Below, piece after piece: positions 11,793 through 22,319 of a DNA stretch of 64,000 nt. Position numbers and translations under genes: made by a program. The stretch lies in the NCBI GenBank assembly GCA_022749755.1, contig CM040441.1:18787475-18851474 (forward strand), in the 5' to 3' direction. Under the pieces are notes generated by a model. That model saw only the letters and a program-made list of their open reading frames with translations. It did not search any database and had not been told where the DNA came from. Position 1 is the stretch's first letter; the number at the start of each line of letters is the position of its first letter. Source of the DNA: Azadirachta indica (taxonomy: Eukaryota > Streptophyta > Magnoliopsida > Sapindales > Meliaceae).

Positions 11793-12132
11793 GGCAAAAC
11801 AAAAGACATTTTACATGTATGAACATAATTTTGTCAATTTCCAATTAATCACGCTTTACCAACTTCTAACATATCTTTGACCATGAAAACCACCGAATTT
11901 CATAAAGCATCCTTCTTCAAAGTTGTAGGTGGATGACTTATCTTTCTAATGGTCCATACCTCACCCTTATTTCTGTTTTAGACTATGAGTTGTGTTGAAA
12001 ATAAGCAGAGATGTTTAAGTCGCATTTCTCCACCACTCTTCTGGAATGATAGCTCTTTTTGGTAACTAACCAGTTGAAATTTGAGAAAGTACAAAACATA
12101 AACAATTTAGATCCCCTTCTCCTCTTTCTAGA

Positions 12133-12381
12133 TCACCTAACCATATAATTTTTCGTTACATATTTAGGGAGATACGGCCCAAATACAGAAGCATGTTGGG
12201 CTGGTTCAAAGAAGCGCTTGAGTTCTATTGGAGCCCAATTTCGCCCCATTAATTGCTCAAACTGGTCTAACCTTTGGCTTACAAAGTTGTGAAATGATGA
12301 GTTTATGTTTGTCCAGCCCAAGAATCGTATCAATGGATTATTTGGATTGAAAGATACGCTCATTATACGAAACATGCGCAA
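12133..12381 (-). other. Open frame of 82 codons, unrecognised
   Basis: The frame runs from ATG and contains LMGRNWAPIELKRFFEPAQH. It may lie in LTR U3 or in old coding DNA beside the element. No motif, homologue or promoter was recognised, and I would not call it a gene without further support. Confidence 0.2.
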
Positions 12382-12539
12382 AACTGACTATTTAATTCAA
12401 TTTATGTTTTATAATTCAATATAAAGGAATATGCTTCATTATTGGGGAATAGAAAGATATTATTAAGTATAAATCATAATATTTCTCTTGATAAACTTAC
12501 ACTTTGAAACATTCATCACATATTACATTGTATCACGAC

Positions 12540-13310
12540 CCAATGCTGTCTGATTTCTGTGGGAATCTGATGCTGCTGTTTCAATCCTGGATGAGATGGA
12601 TGCATGGATAATTGGCTCCTTTTTTCTTCAAGGAGGCTGTTACACTATTGAAGATCTACAGTATGCTGCGGATCTCCATCAGTATAAGTTGTGTCTTTTT
12701 TCTTTCCTGAAACCTATACTCCAAGAGAGAGAGAGGGAGAGAGATTGGATTTGTTGATGTTAACTTGGTTTTAACAATGCTGTTTGTTATTTATTCGGTG
12801 AAACAGGGACACAGTTGCATAGTTAATGCTATTAGTGAGAGGGACATGGCCGTCTTTGCTGCTGGAATGATCCACGCAAGATATCCAGCTATTCTTATAC
12901 CATTTGTGTACCCTATATATACTTTAGTGAGATTTGTAGAAATCGTTATAAGATTCTTTTCTAAGGCTATGATCCATTGACAGGCAGAATTAAAGGGAAA
13001 AAACATAAATAGAAAAGGTGATCTCATATTTGTAGGGTCTTATGTTCCAAAATAACAAAACAGGTTGATTCCGTAATCTAAATTCCACCTTGATATTGAT
13101 TATGTGGAAGGCTTATAAGACTAAGGTGTGGAAGGCTTATGTGGAATCTCTCTATCAGCAGCCTCAAGAAAGATACAATACATGCTATGGCTTCTGCGAA
13201 AGAAGCCATGAAACTCGTTGTGGCAGAAAATTTGTCTATTTGGTTCATTTGGAAAAGCATGAGGATATGTACATCCACATGGAAAGTAAAGAACACCAAT
13301 AACTTCTGTT
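12540..13310 (+). pseudogene. Exon-like scraps of an unidentified gene
   Basis: Three coding-looking pieces lie on the plus strand. The first, near 12568-12695, reads SILDEMDAWIIGSFFLQGG and then CYTIEDLQYAADLHQY. The second, near 12808-12900, follows a good acceptor (gaaacag) and reads GHSCIVNAISERDMAVFAAG. The third, near 13140-13240, reads SISSLKKDTIHAMASAKEAM. Their amino-acid composition and the splice site suggest old exons. I do not recognise the protein and see no continuous model, so this is probably a gene fragment. Confidence 0.35.
12724..12744. repeat. GA-rich microsatellite
   Basis: Short run of GA dinucleotides with one interruption. Confidence 0.8.
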
Positions 13311-13319
13311 GTTTGATCA

Positions 13320-14190
13320 TCTTCATTATATATATTCCTATAATAACTCTAAACTTGATGCCATTTTACCATTTGTTTTCCATTTACTTTGTTAGAATGA
13401 AATTTGTAAGGCATAACACTGTATTGTTCATTTATGAATTTGTAACTCTAATTTCAAACCCAAAACTTACTTCTTCATGCCCTGAAACTTTTGCTTCAAG
13501 TGAATGGAGATAGTAATGGCCATTTAATTAATGCCGCCATGGATCCTTGCATATATAATTTCTCCAAAAAGGCAAGCCCTCAATCTTCCTACATTTATTT
13601 AATACAATACATCTTAAATTTTGAAGCATTTAAATTAAATGATCTTAATTCAACTCCAAACAATTCCCTAACTAAATAATTTCCTTGCAACACCCCAATT
13701 CCGATAACCATTCGCTCATTTCGATTACAACTTTCAATAAATATAAATTTAGCGAAGACAAAAACTTGTGCAAAATACAAACAATTAATAAACCTATCTT
13801 ATCTTCCAAACCAATCTATCAACTCACAACCCTAGTCCCTAAACATAAATTAAATCCGCAAAATTGCAAATATCAACTGCTCAGAAGTGAGCTGTCTTTC
13901 AAACATAAACCAAAATATCACATGCATAGCACCATTTACGTTCACCATAGGAATGTGAATATATACCCTCTTTCTCCAATTCTGAAATATATAGCTTGTT
14001 TCAGTGATCAATAACAGAAGAAGATCCCGATGCTAACTATTTATTTCTCACCAAGCATAAAGCAAGCACATAACTACACAAATAGCTTATAGACATTAAC
14101 AATTTATACACTCTATGATATATACTAAATGTGAAACAAAAGGAACTGGGCCGTGAATAAAATTTTTCATTAATCGGGCTAGAAGCCAAA
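13320..14190. other. Spacer downstream of the DnaJ gene
   Basis: Several open frames of 60-125 codons cross this stretch on both strands, but none shows family motifs or codon texture beyond chance. The part next to 14203 is presumably the 3' UTR of the minus-strand DnaJ gene. Confidence 0.4.
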
Positions 14191-14202
14191 TTAAATTACA
14201 GG

Positions 14203-14988
14203 TCAAAAACATCTGATTACATTTGGAGGATTATCCCCAAAGAAGAAATCATAACAAAAAGCAAAACTTCTATCTTTGGCACCAAAGCATAGCACGTCCT
14301 CATCATCGCTACCATTACGGGCAATTACAATCTTTCTACTACCATCTCGATCATTGATTTCTACTCTCACACTGTAACTTTTGCTGCATGAACAGTAATT
14401 TCTTGGTGGGTTCGTCCTTTTGTATACGAATGAAGCATCATCAGCTGTTGGAGGCTGAGGCTGAGACCATCTTGAATCTGCGGTTTTGGCTTTCTTCCAA
14501 CTAAACCAACTGTCGCGAGAGAATTGTTGATCATCATCGGCTGTTGGAGGCCAAGGTTGAGACCAACTAAAATCTGCGGTTTTCCCTTTGCTCGAACTGA
14601 ACCGACTGTCGTAAGCTTCTCTCTTTTCAGGGTTTGTCAAAACGTCGAAGGCCGATTGAATAAGCTTGAAAGCACCATCGGCGGCAACGGAAGGGTTCTT
14701 ATCGGGGTGCAACATCAGCGCCAATCTCTTGTAGTGTTTCCTGATAACGCTGGTATCAGTTTCAGGATCAGTAATGGCTAGGAGTTCATACCAGGTGGTA
14801 GATTTCTTGGCGGCTAATTGGTGAATTTTGTAGGCGGTGAAGTATTCTTCGATTTTGGGAAGATGTGGGTTGAAATCCTTGGCTGCTTGGAGACTCTTGA
14901 TGGCCATGTCTACGTTTTGAAGCTTGAAGTACTCTTCTACGGCATCTCTGGCCTTCTCGGCGGCTAACTTGACGAGATTGCTCAGCAT
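14203..14988 (-). CDS. DnaJ/J-domain protein, 261 aa, single exon
   Basis: This is a co-chaperone of the HSP40 type, whose J-domain stimulates the ATPase of an HSP70 partner. Residues 1-60 form the Ala/Lys-rich helical N-terminus seen in many plant J-proteins (EKARDAVEEYF ... AIKSLQAAKDFNP). Residues 65-128 are the J-domain, with YELLAI at its start, HPD at 94-96 (in LMLHPDKNP) and the closing NPEKREAYD. Residues 136-152 and 168-184 are a near-perfect repeat (KTADFSWSQPWPPTADD and KTADSRWSQPQPPTADD), visible as a 96-bp DNA duplication. There is no Gly/Phe region, no CxxCxGxG zinc region and no DUF3444, so it is a short type C protein. The C-terminus holds NYCSCSKSYSVRV, possibly a degenerate binding module. 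No signal peptide is seen, so a cytosolic or nuclear site is inferred. The start is the first in-frame ATG of an uninterrupted frame. Confidence 0.92.
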   Translation of the reverse strand: MLSNLVKLAAEKARDAVEEYFKLQNVDMAIKSLQAAKDFNPHLPKIEEYFTAYKIHQLAAKKSTTWYELLAITDPETDTSVIRKHYKRLALMLHPDKNPSVAADGAFKLIQSAFDVLTNPEKREAYDSRFSSSKGKTADFSWSQPWPPTADDDQQFSRDSWFSWKKAKTADSRWSQPQPPTADDASFVYKRTNPPRNYCSCSKSYSVRVEINDRDGSRKIVIARNGSDDEDVLCFGAKDRSFAFCYDFFFGDNPPNVIRCF

Positions 14989-14989
14989 T

Positions 14990-16020
14990 CTTGCTTTCTC
15001 ACGTTGAGGGCAATGATTCCCAGAGTGTTAACTTGTAGAGCTCACCAGTTAGATAGATTATTGCTTGGACTGGACGCTATTTGTTCGCGTACAGATTAAA
15101 ATCAAGTCTGTTATTTCGGTTACTTTTCCTCTAATTAAAGAGATATTTTAAATTTAAGATAAAAATTCAATATTCGACCAATGACTATTATATTTTAGAA
15201 ATTTTAACTTTTATGAAACTGTACTTCTAAAACTGCTGCACGTGAGAGTTTCTGGGAAAATCGTTGTATAATTGTATTATTTCTAAATTAAAACTCTTTT
15301 AGCAACAATTACACTTATGAACCTTCCTATATATGCATATGTAGCGCAGGCAAAAAACTACACTTTTATCATATTAATTGGACTCTCTGTCATCATTTAA
15401 CGTGCATGAATTCAAAACCAATTGAACCTTTTCTTAATATTCGCCGTTTGAAATACAGGTAAAATTCAATACCTTACTATGTATGCTTAATTAGTTAAAA
15501 TTCGGCTTAATTGGAAATGTAATTAAAAATTAATTCTCCTTGAACATTAAACGAATTTGCTAGTTGTGTTTCCTGTAATTGTTTTAAAAAAAGTGTACTT
15601 CAGCAGTATATTCTCTTTACTAGGAATAATAAGTCCCCTGTTGGAATATTTCCTTTATATGTTTTCAATTTCTATTGTGTTACTTAGCAGTAAATTGCCA
15701 GCATTTTGCACAGAATTAATTGGAAGGACTAGTGTCATGGCCTTTATTTTCTCAATGAATGCTGTTTTGATGTTAGTTTTGGAATGAAGGCAGTTAGCTC
15801 TTGGAACTGGAATACAGTTCTGATCATTTTCTCAGCTTAGGTGCAGCAACTACTTTGAAACAGCGGGCAACATGTATTAATTCTCTCTTTTCCTTAATAT
15901 AATTCATTCATTCTTAACAATTAAGGATGATCAATTCTATGTTTATGGTCGAAATTCATAACGACATTTTTACTACATATAGTTGGTAAATGTGTAATTT
16001 TCATAAAGATTAACTAAAGA
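14990..16020. other. Upstream region of DnaJ gene and spacer
   Basis: The 5' flank of the minus-strand DnaJ gene lies at 14989-15150; I found no clear TATA box. From 15150 to 16020 the DNA is AT-rich. A 76-codon frame at 15557-15787 (+) is hydrophobic but shows no family signature. Confidence 0.4.
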
Positions 16021-16079
16021 ATATTCTAAAGAATGAGCAGTACGAAAACTTTAAGAATTATTGCTCCAAGAGACGAGTA

Positions 16080-16440
16080 GACCAATATATATGCACCAGA
16101 AGTACATTCAATATGCATGCGCTGATTTGCAGTCCGAGCACATTGTTCCCTGTCCCAGTTAACAGACTTTGGAGGAAACTGTTTCGTGTTGTTGATGATA
16201 CCCCCAGCATCCCTTAAATGATTAGACCATCCTGAGTAGAACGTATCAACAAACAATAAGCAATGCGGTGACTGTTGGTGATGTGCCACCGGCGTTGCCT
16301 GATCAGTGAGATTCCTCAGCTTATGCCTGAAGATAATGTGGCTGCTTCAAGTGCAAGTGTTGCATCAGCTTTGTGAAATTCCACAGCTTCCATCTGAAGA
16401 AATGTGATTGAGTCACTTATGACTCAATGAGATTGCATGT
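16080..16440 (+). pseudogene. Inverted fragment of the unidentified coding relic
   Basis: The plus strand from about 16270 reads TVGDVPPALPDQ, a stop, then EIPQLMPEDNVAASSASVASAL. This matches the minus-strand relic at 700-830 and at 17280-17390, so a piece of that gene lies here in opposite orientation, just before the 2-kb duplicate. It has several stops. Confidence 0.45.
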
Positions 16441-17279
16441 TTGCTTTGCCATTATTATTAGGGCTTCCTCAATTATAGATTTCATTTGATGTGGTGTGGG
16501 CTTAATTGGTCCATTGCTTATTCATCTTGTTTTATGCTTCTTGTTTCTTTGTTTTCACCTTGTTCTTGTTAATAAAATAACTCTTTTAGGTTTCATGCAC
16601 CTCAAGTTTGCTCTAAGGAAAAATTAATTTGATTTTTCTTGTTTAGATTTACCTCAAACATTTGTGTTTATACACATACTTGTAAAGGAGAAGTTAAAAT
16701 TGTGCATGTAAATTGGCATTGAATACCTTGTTTTTAATTCAATGCAGGTGAAGCTCAGCCAGAGTCTGGTTGAGGTGAGAACACAATGGATTATGCTTTT
16801 ATTTTCTACTTATTCTCTTACTACACTACTTCATTTTGTACCAAAGAAACTTATGTCATACTCTCCAGCTTTTAATCCACTTCTGTTAGTCATATGAATA
16901 ACTGATTGAAGACATAAAATGACTAAAACATTTTAATGTCGACAAACTTGGTCAATTCATTACAATTTAATTTCAGTTCTAGAACGGAGATGGTTTAAAC
17001 TGAGTGGTACAAAGCAACCTTCGTAAATTTTTCTCAAACTAAAAACAATGATGTCCTCCAACTAAGGAAAAAAGATCAAATGCTTGACAATCATCTAAAC
17101 TCAGGCAAAGAGTTGAAGTTTTACTTCCATAATATTCAAGCAATATCCTAGCCAAAATTTGCATTTGCATTGTTGGCCCCCAGTCATTTTCTCCATCAGT
17201 GGCTGCAATCACATTTCCTTGAAAGGAAGCTGTGGAATTTCACACAGCTGATGCAACACTTGCACTTGAAGCAGCCATA

Positions 17280-17900
17280 TTATCTTCAGGCATATGCTGA
17301 GAAATCTTGCTCATCACAGTCTGATCAGGCAACGCCATTGGCTCATCAGTCACCAACAGTCACTGATATTCGCACATCAGGAAGGTAATGCAACATCTCT
17401 TTCATACATGGCATAGTCAGCCAGTCAACACTTGCATTTGGGGCACTTTCTTCATTTGGCTGCTGGTTAAACAACATCTTAGGGAGTAGACACATATCTT
17501 CATCAGATATACGACTGAGGGGATTATTCTTGTTGTCCTGTTGCAACATCATAGTCTGATGATCAGTCACTACTACCACCAAGGCTTTGCATTGTTCAGC
17601 AAAATCGCTTGAATCAATTCCACCAGTTTCTCCTCAACGAAAGCTGTTGTTATTGTCAGATAAGATCTTCTGTTCCATCATCTCCAATGTCACTTCTTAT
17701 TGACTTTCTAAGTCGTTAACAGATGTCTGTTTTTGGTTTTGTTGATGGCACAACATCCTCTCAGGCTCTTCAGATTGAACCATTCCTTTGGATGCTCTTA
17801 TAAAGCACTGCCATAGCCATAAGCACTTCATATTGTCCAGCACCAGCAACACAAGAATAATAAACAAGATCAGGCACAGTATTGTAATAAGGCCATGAAG
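17280..17900 (-). pseudogene. Unidentified coding relic, better preserved copy
   Basis: The minus strand from 17582 to 17346 is open for 78 codons. It includes VVVVTDHQTMMLQQDNKNN, ISDEDMCLLPKMLFNQQ and VDWLTMPCMKEMLHYLP. In-frame sequence upstream reads GGIDSSDFAEQCKAL, and a downstream piece ends in SASVASAV. The frame is broken by stops on both sides, and the counterpart at 700-1090 is more damaged. The Gln/Asn-rich and acidic texture is that of real protein, but I could not identify the family. Confidence 0.45.
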
Positions 17901-18374
17901 ATCAGCCCAGTATATTGACCTAAAATTGAAGTTTTTATCTCTTGCTAGTACCTAGCAGACCTTTTCCCCATCTGTTGCTTGGTTCTACCAAGAAACAAAA
18001 ATTCATGAGAAGCCCTGCAGATTGATTCCATGAAAACAAAGTTCAAACTGTTACAATCACAATGCAGTTATCTGAATTCATAATTCATGCATATACAAAT
18101 CATTATAACCATTTTCATTTTGATCATCTGTATTAGAGTACAATCAGACTCCAGACTGAAATTGCATCAAGGAAAACCCTGACCGTCCAAAACCAAGAAA
18201 AATACATTCTTTAACAGTACTTGCCTCCTTTATTTGATGCTAATTGCTTGCCTCATGAACCAAAAACCTTTCTTTTCTTTAAATCCTTTATATTAGGAAG
18301 AGGGAGAAACAACACTTAGTCAAGGTCAAGAATAAAACCATTTCAGTCATCTTAGCTTTAATATTGAAATCGTT

Positions 18375-18530
18375 TGGAAACGGGAAGCTTTTGTATTGCA
18401 TTAGAGAGATTACACAGATGGGAAGCTTTTGGATTGTGCAGAAATCTGCATGCATAGGCCAGAACATAAACAATGATTCAGCGATGGCATTAATATTCTT
18501 TCATGAAAATATCTTTGTTCGTTTGTGTTT
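18375..18530 (+). pseudogene. KCPCG-family exon 2 relic, degenerate
   Basis: This is the counterpart of 1817-1966 in the second duplicate. It keeps IREITQMGSFW and an acceptor-like gattgtgcag. An internal deletion has removed the CVNAQ part, so it is more decayed than its partner. Confidence 0.5.
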
Positions 18531-18599
18531 AGTTACCTTCTTATTTTCTTTCTTAAAATTGATCACCAAGATTAAGACTAAAGAAAATGAAGAAAAAAT

Positions 18600-19740
18600 T
18601 AATTAGATATTACTCTAGATTGATGTTCACATAATGGAGCGTGAATTAAGCCATTTTTAAATAGATTTTAAAAACATTATTTTCTTTCTTAAAGCGGATC
18701 AGAACATGAATTAACACTGTAACTAGCATGCACCAAAAACCAAAAACAGTAAATATTTTCTTTTCTTTCTTAAGTAGATTTTAAAAACTCCAACAATTTT
18801 CAAGTTGTTTCGAGTTAAAACTAGATGTATGAAGATGGAGAGCTTGCCCATTATATACCTGCATTCGCTAGAAGGAACAGTTTCAGGACGTACATTAACA
18901 ATTTATGTGATTACAGAAAACTACTTTGACAACAATCTACTCGGCTTCTGTTGTTCACTTAAATATTCAGAACTAGAGTTGTTTCAAATATTAATTGTAC
19001 CATACAACTAGTCGGTTAGTTAATAACTAAGGCGTTGTTTCAAATTAAATTGATTTCTAAACTCTCAGGACAGGTCAATATTCAAAGGGAAAATGTTATC
19101 CCAGAAATAACTTAAGAGACAGTTAGAATACAGAGTATACTTGTAAAAAGAAACAAGTAGATAAACCATCCTTCAAAAATGTTAAGCTATTGAAAAAACA
19201 AAATTACCTGACTTAGCAGTTTTGGATATGCCAATTAAAGCTTAACTCTAGATGTTGAGGAAGTTAGGGCAAGAGTTCATGTTTCCCACCTACCACCTCT
19301 AGGACCAGATACAAAGTTGAGAGAAGCAAATTAAAACATGACCAATTAGCAAAACTCTGAACTTTTAACTTGCTTAATACACTAAAACTGATATTGCATC
19401 ATGTACACAACACGATAAGACAGACGGATGGAATGTCAGAAATGAAGCTTAGCAGCTGCAAGTTCCAAGAGAGGAGGGTCAGACATTGTTCAGATTTAGA
19501 ACCAAAGTTAGCTTTTGATACAAAACCTAACAGGATTCCGGTTTGTTAATGATTTGCATAATTGCTAAATCCCACATTTCATTAGCAGTTAGTCTATATT
19601 GAATCATGGAAAGATGTACTGACTGAAGTCCATTACCAGACATAACAAATTTTATACATTCTAATTCAAGGCCATCTTACTAGCTAGGTATAATTTGTGT
19701 AATAAAAACTTGCAGATCTAAAAGGAGCAAAGAGGAACCT
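18600..19740. other. Spacer; part is duplicated near 59150
   Basis: No gene is seen. The stretch 19070-19220 matches 59140-59230 in direct orientation (for example accatccttc and the Leu-free AT strings around it). It is therefore the flank of the acyl-CoA synthetase fragment, duplicated with it. Confidence 0.45.
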
Positions 19741-19743
19741 CAC

Positions 19744-19943
19744 CATGTTCAAAGTTTGTGGGATGCAAAAAATTGCCTGTATGTCAGCATGATTTACAAC
19801 ATATTTGACAGCATTCAGACCTGCAAAAATAAAATAGAGTAAGAGAACGCTGTGGCAAACTTTGGAGGATTGACTAGAATTATCAATCACACACCAAGAG
19901 CATCGTATAAAAGAATTGAAATACAAGAATACACCGAGCAAAT
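19744..19943 (-). pseudogene. Long-chain acyl-CoA synthetase fragment (two exons), copy 1
   Basis: Two exons are joined by a 74-nt intron with GT/AG ends. Exon a, about 19943-19895, reads [15 protein letters not shown]. Exon b, 19820-19744, completes a Gly and reads LNAVKYVVNHADIQAIFCIP then QTLNM before a GT donor. Peroxisomal plant LACS6/LACS7 enzymes have the same order (ACSAYSYISVPLYDTLG then AVKYIVNHA and IFCVPQTLN). The enzyme activates fatty acids to acyl-CoA. The AMP-binding and C-terminal exons are missing on both sides, so this is a fragment. Confidence 0.75.
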
Positions 19944-19966
19944 TGGAAAAATTGTATGCAGGTTTT

Positions 19967-20074
19967 ATCAGGAAAATAATAATTCGATTTGTGGTTGGTG
20001 CTCCATTGACTGAAGAGAGGCATGTAAATGCAGCCTGGAAAGTTTTGCAAGATGAGGCCTCTGCCTTGCTAGCT
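19967..20074 (+). pseudogene. Aromatic amino acid decarboxylase C-terminal fragment
   Basis: The plus strand reads [20 protein letters not shown] followed by [11 protein letters not shown]. This resembles the C-terminal part of plant PLP-dependent tyrosine/tryptophan decarboxylases (typically IRFAVGATLTEERHV..AWKV.Q). Only about 35 codons are present and the frame ends soon after. It lies antisense beside the LACS fragment. No PLP-lysine region is nearby, so it is a scrap without function. Confidence 0.55.
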
Positions 20075-20099
20075 ATGGACTCTACAATAACATTCTTCA

Positions 20100-20860
20100 A
20101 TTTCCTTTCATCATTTTAGGACAACAGTTAATGATACTTCTTTATTCCATTACCACAAAACAGAATTGGGTATTAAATCCCCTAATTCTCTTCTCCTGAA
20201 AAGATAAATAGAAATCATTCCACGCAAACCCGCGCCACCCCCACCCCCCTCCCTCACCCGGCCAAAGGAAAGAAAAGGGTTTAGTCCATGTTACATGCAA
20301 GTGCATATTATCATCATCTCTTTTACTGGCTTTATTCTAATTCTTCCAACATGCAAGTGCAACTCACACTTCAGCAATGGAACAACTACCATATTCCATT
20401 TTGCTTGCCTGCCTGAATTGTCACTCTGCTTTCCTTACTTTTTTAAAACACTGATTTGAACATCAATGAAAGTAATCAGAACATATATAATATGCTGAAG
20501 CATATGTCAATGCCGATGCCTTCAGAAAATAATCCATCAGGGTAATCCGCCAGAGCTGTCTCAATTTCTCCAGGAAATATAAGAAGGTTTAATTCATGCT
20601 TGAATCTGTTTAGTAGTTATCTTAAACTTAACCACTTTTACTATAAACGCAATGAGCATTCAGAATTATTTTTGAAATATTCATATCCAAAATGAAATTA
20701 CTTATCTTTGATGAGATAAACCAAATTGCCATCACTCGTACTCTTTTAATAAGTAATTTTCAAACATATATAGCATATATAAGCCACATTTAATGAGATA
20801 AACCAAATTGTTATCACACCAAAATGGAGATATTAATAAGTAAATTTTCAAACATATATA
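20100..20860. other. Spacer with one coding-like scrap
   Basis: Around 20515-20580 the minus strand reads PGEIETALADYPDGLFSEGI. It looks like coding sequence but I cannot name it. Otherwise nothing is visible. Confidence 0.3.
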
Positions 20861-20989
20861 GAAGCTAACCTGTCAATTTTCAAGCAAATTGGAAGATTTG
20901 AGCCTTTTGCCTTTGACCACATGGAGAGCATCTGCACAGCACAGCCAGCCTCTACAATAATAGACCAAAAATAATAGCATATACAAGCC

Positions 20990-22310
20990 ACATTTAATCA
21001 GTGTCATAGAATTAATTCAATGAAGATTTTGTAATAAAATAAGGACTCACTCACTTGCACACTCTAGTTGGAGCCCCTTGTCTGCACCATCTCGATCCTT
21101 ACTCTAGTAAACATGTTTGATTCATAGTATGTGACAGAATGCAGAGATGACCATCAATGCTGCAAACAGTCACTGCAACAATGGAGTGACCAGTAACGGC
21201 AACATTGATACTTCGTTATTGGTATTATTGAAATTCATTCTTTATGCAATTATATCTCCTTGTTAGTTTTTGTGATGAAAATTGGATAAGATGGTTGTTT
21301 ACTACAAACTCATGTATTAATCATTCTTGAGGACAAGGCTTATCTCATCATCATCTTGAGATTGATTATATTGCAATTTAGGAATTGCAGATAAGAACGT
21401 GGTTTAGTCCGTATTATTTGATCCTTCCTAACTATCATCAATTTGTTTTAGTAGCCATTTCGATTGAAGTACTTAGTCTATCAAGAAGGATTGCTTAATC
21501 AAAGCTTTCAAAAGATTTCAATTCTAATTAATTTCACTGAACAAGATTAACAAAACATGGCAAGGCAATGCAAAGCAAGGAAAGGACTAGAGCAGCAAAT
21601 ACAAGACTGAAGGTGACTCTAAACATTAAAAACCTCTCTGCTTTTCCTTTTAGTATCAAGGTGTTCATAGAAGCATCTTAATTTTGAGAAACAGGACAGA
21701 ACAGAACAGAACATAAATTTAATGCATCTTATCTTTACAACAGTGTTACAATACGTTTGTTTCAGGACAGCATATATACATTGTCACTGCCGCACCAGCA
21801 ATCTAATTCTCACTTTGTTTTCTATTGTTCTCAAAGAAGGAAAAAAATCCAACACAATTTTGCATATTTTTTGACACCATACAGCAATAAGAAAGACAGA
21901 TTCTCAGTGGGCCAAATACTTTTAGCTATTCTGATTTCGGATTTGAACTTCTCAGTGGGCTAAATACTTTTAGCTAAGATGTCATTAAGAGTGCACAATA
22001 TAATTGCTTTACACCTAGTGGCTAGAAAAATAGTACTCCTAATACATAGAATTGCGAGCACAAACACTGCTCTGAATGTGAACTAATCCAATTGACCCCC
22101 AATCGAAATGGCTGCTAAAATAAATTGATGTCCGACAACAATTTGTACTGTAACGGACTATATTGGTCTCAAATATATTATCTACAAATCCTATTAAACA
22201 AAAATAAGGTCCAGTTGATGAGAGAAAATAGAAGTCGGCTGTAACTAAATCCAGCAAACTATAAGTGCTCCATGAGTACTCCATTATCAGCCTTATAGGG
22301 CCACAATCAG
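20990..22310 (-). other. 3' flank/UTR region of KCPCG gene 1, conserved between copies
   Basis: This 1.3 kb matches 55940-58210 in reverse over several stretches and matches 61500-61860 partly. At 21060-21170 the minus strand carries a piece reading MFTRVRIEMVQTRG, matched by FSRVEEMVKTRGSKHSVQ at 58010-58070 and by FSRVREKMVKIRGSKQSV at 35090-34970. It could be a further exon or just conserved UTR. No complete frame was found. Confidence 0.45.
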
Positions 22311-22319
22311 CTGCTACTT

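Larger units (their letters stand above)
9214..12100 (-). mobile_element. Truncated Ty3/gypsy LTR retrotransposon, Athila/Tat-like
   Basis: In minus orientation the order is a 5' LTR with a TATA box at 11783-11792, a tRNA-Asp-type primer binding site at 11104-11121, and a gag region at 10761-9214. The sequence stops where protease and reverse transcriptase should begin. No pol domain or 3' LTR is seen in the window. Gag is broken into four frames. The outer (right) LTR edge could not be located, and the end given is a guess between 12000 and 12400. The element is dead. Confidence 0.75.
16570..18545. repeat. Segmental duplication, copy 2 (partner 1-2050)
   Basis: Direct-orientation duplicate of the window start. 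Alignment continues through the exon 2-like end at about 18540. Differences include a few small indels, for example caacatc at 17464. Confidence 0.85.

Noticed and set aside
13685..14014. 109-codon frame on the plus strand
   Set aside because: AT-rich, Asn/Lys/Tyr-heavy translation with no motif, no splice support and no copy elsewhere.
14524..14781. 85-codon frame on the plus strand
   Set aside because: It is antisense to the J-domain of the DnaJ gene, whose minus-strand frame carries HPD and a full domain.
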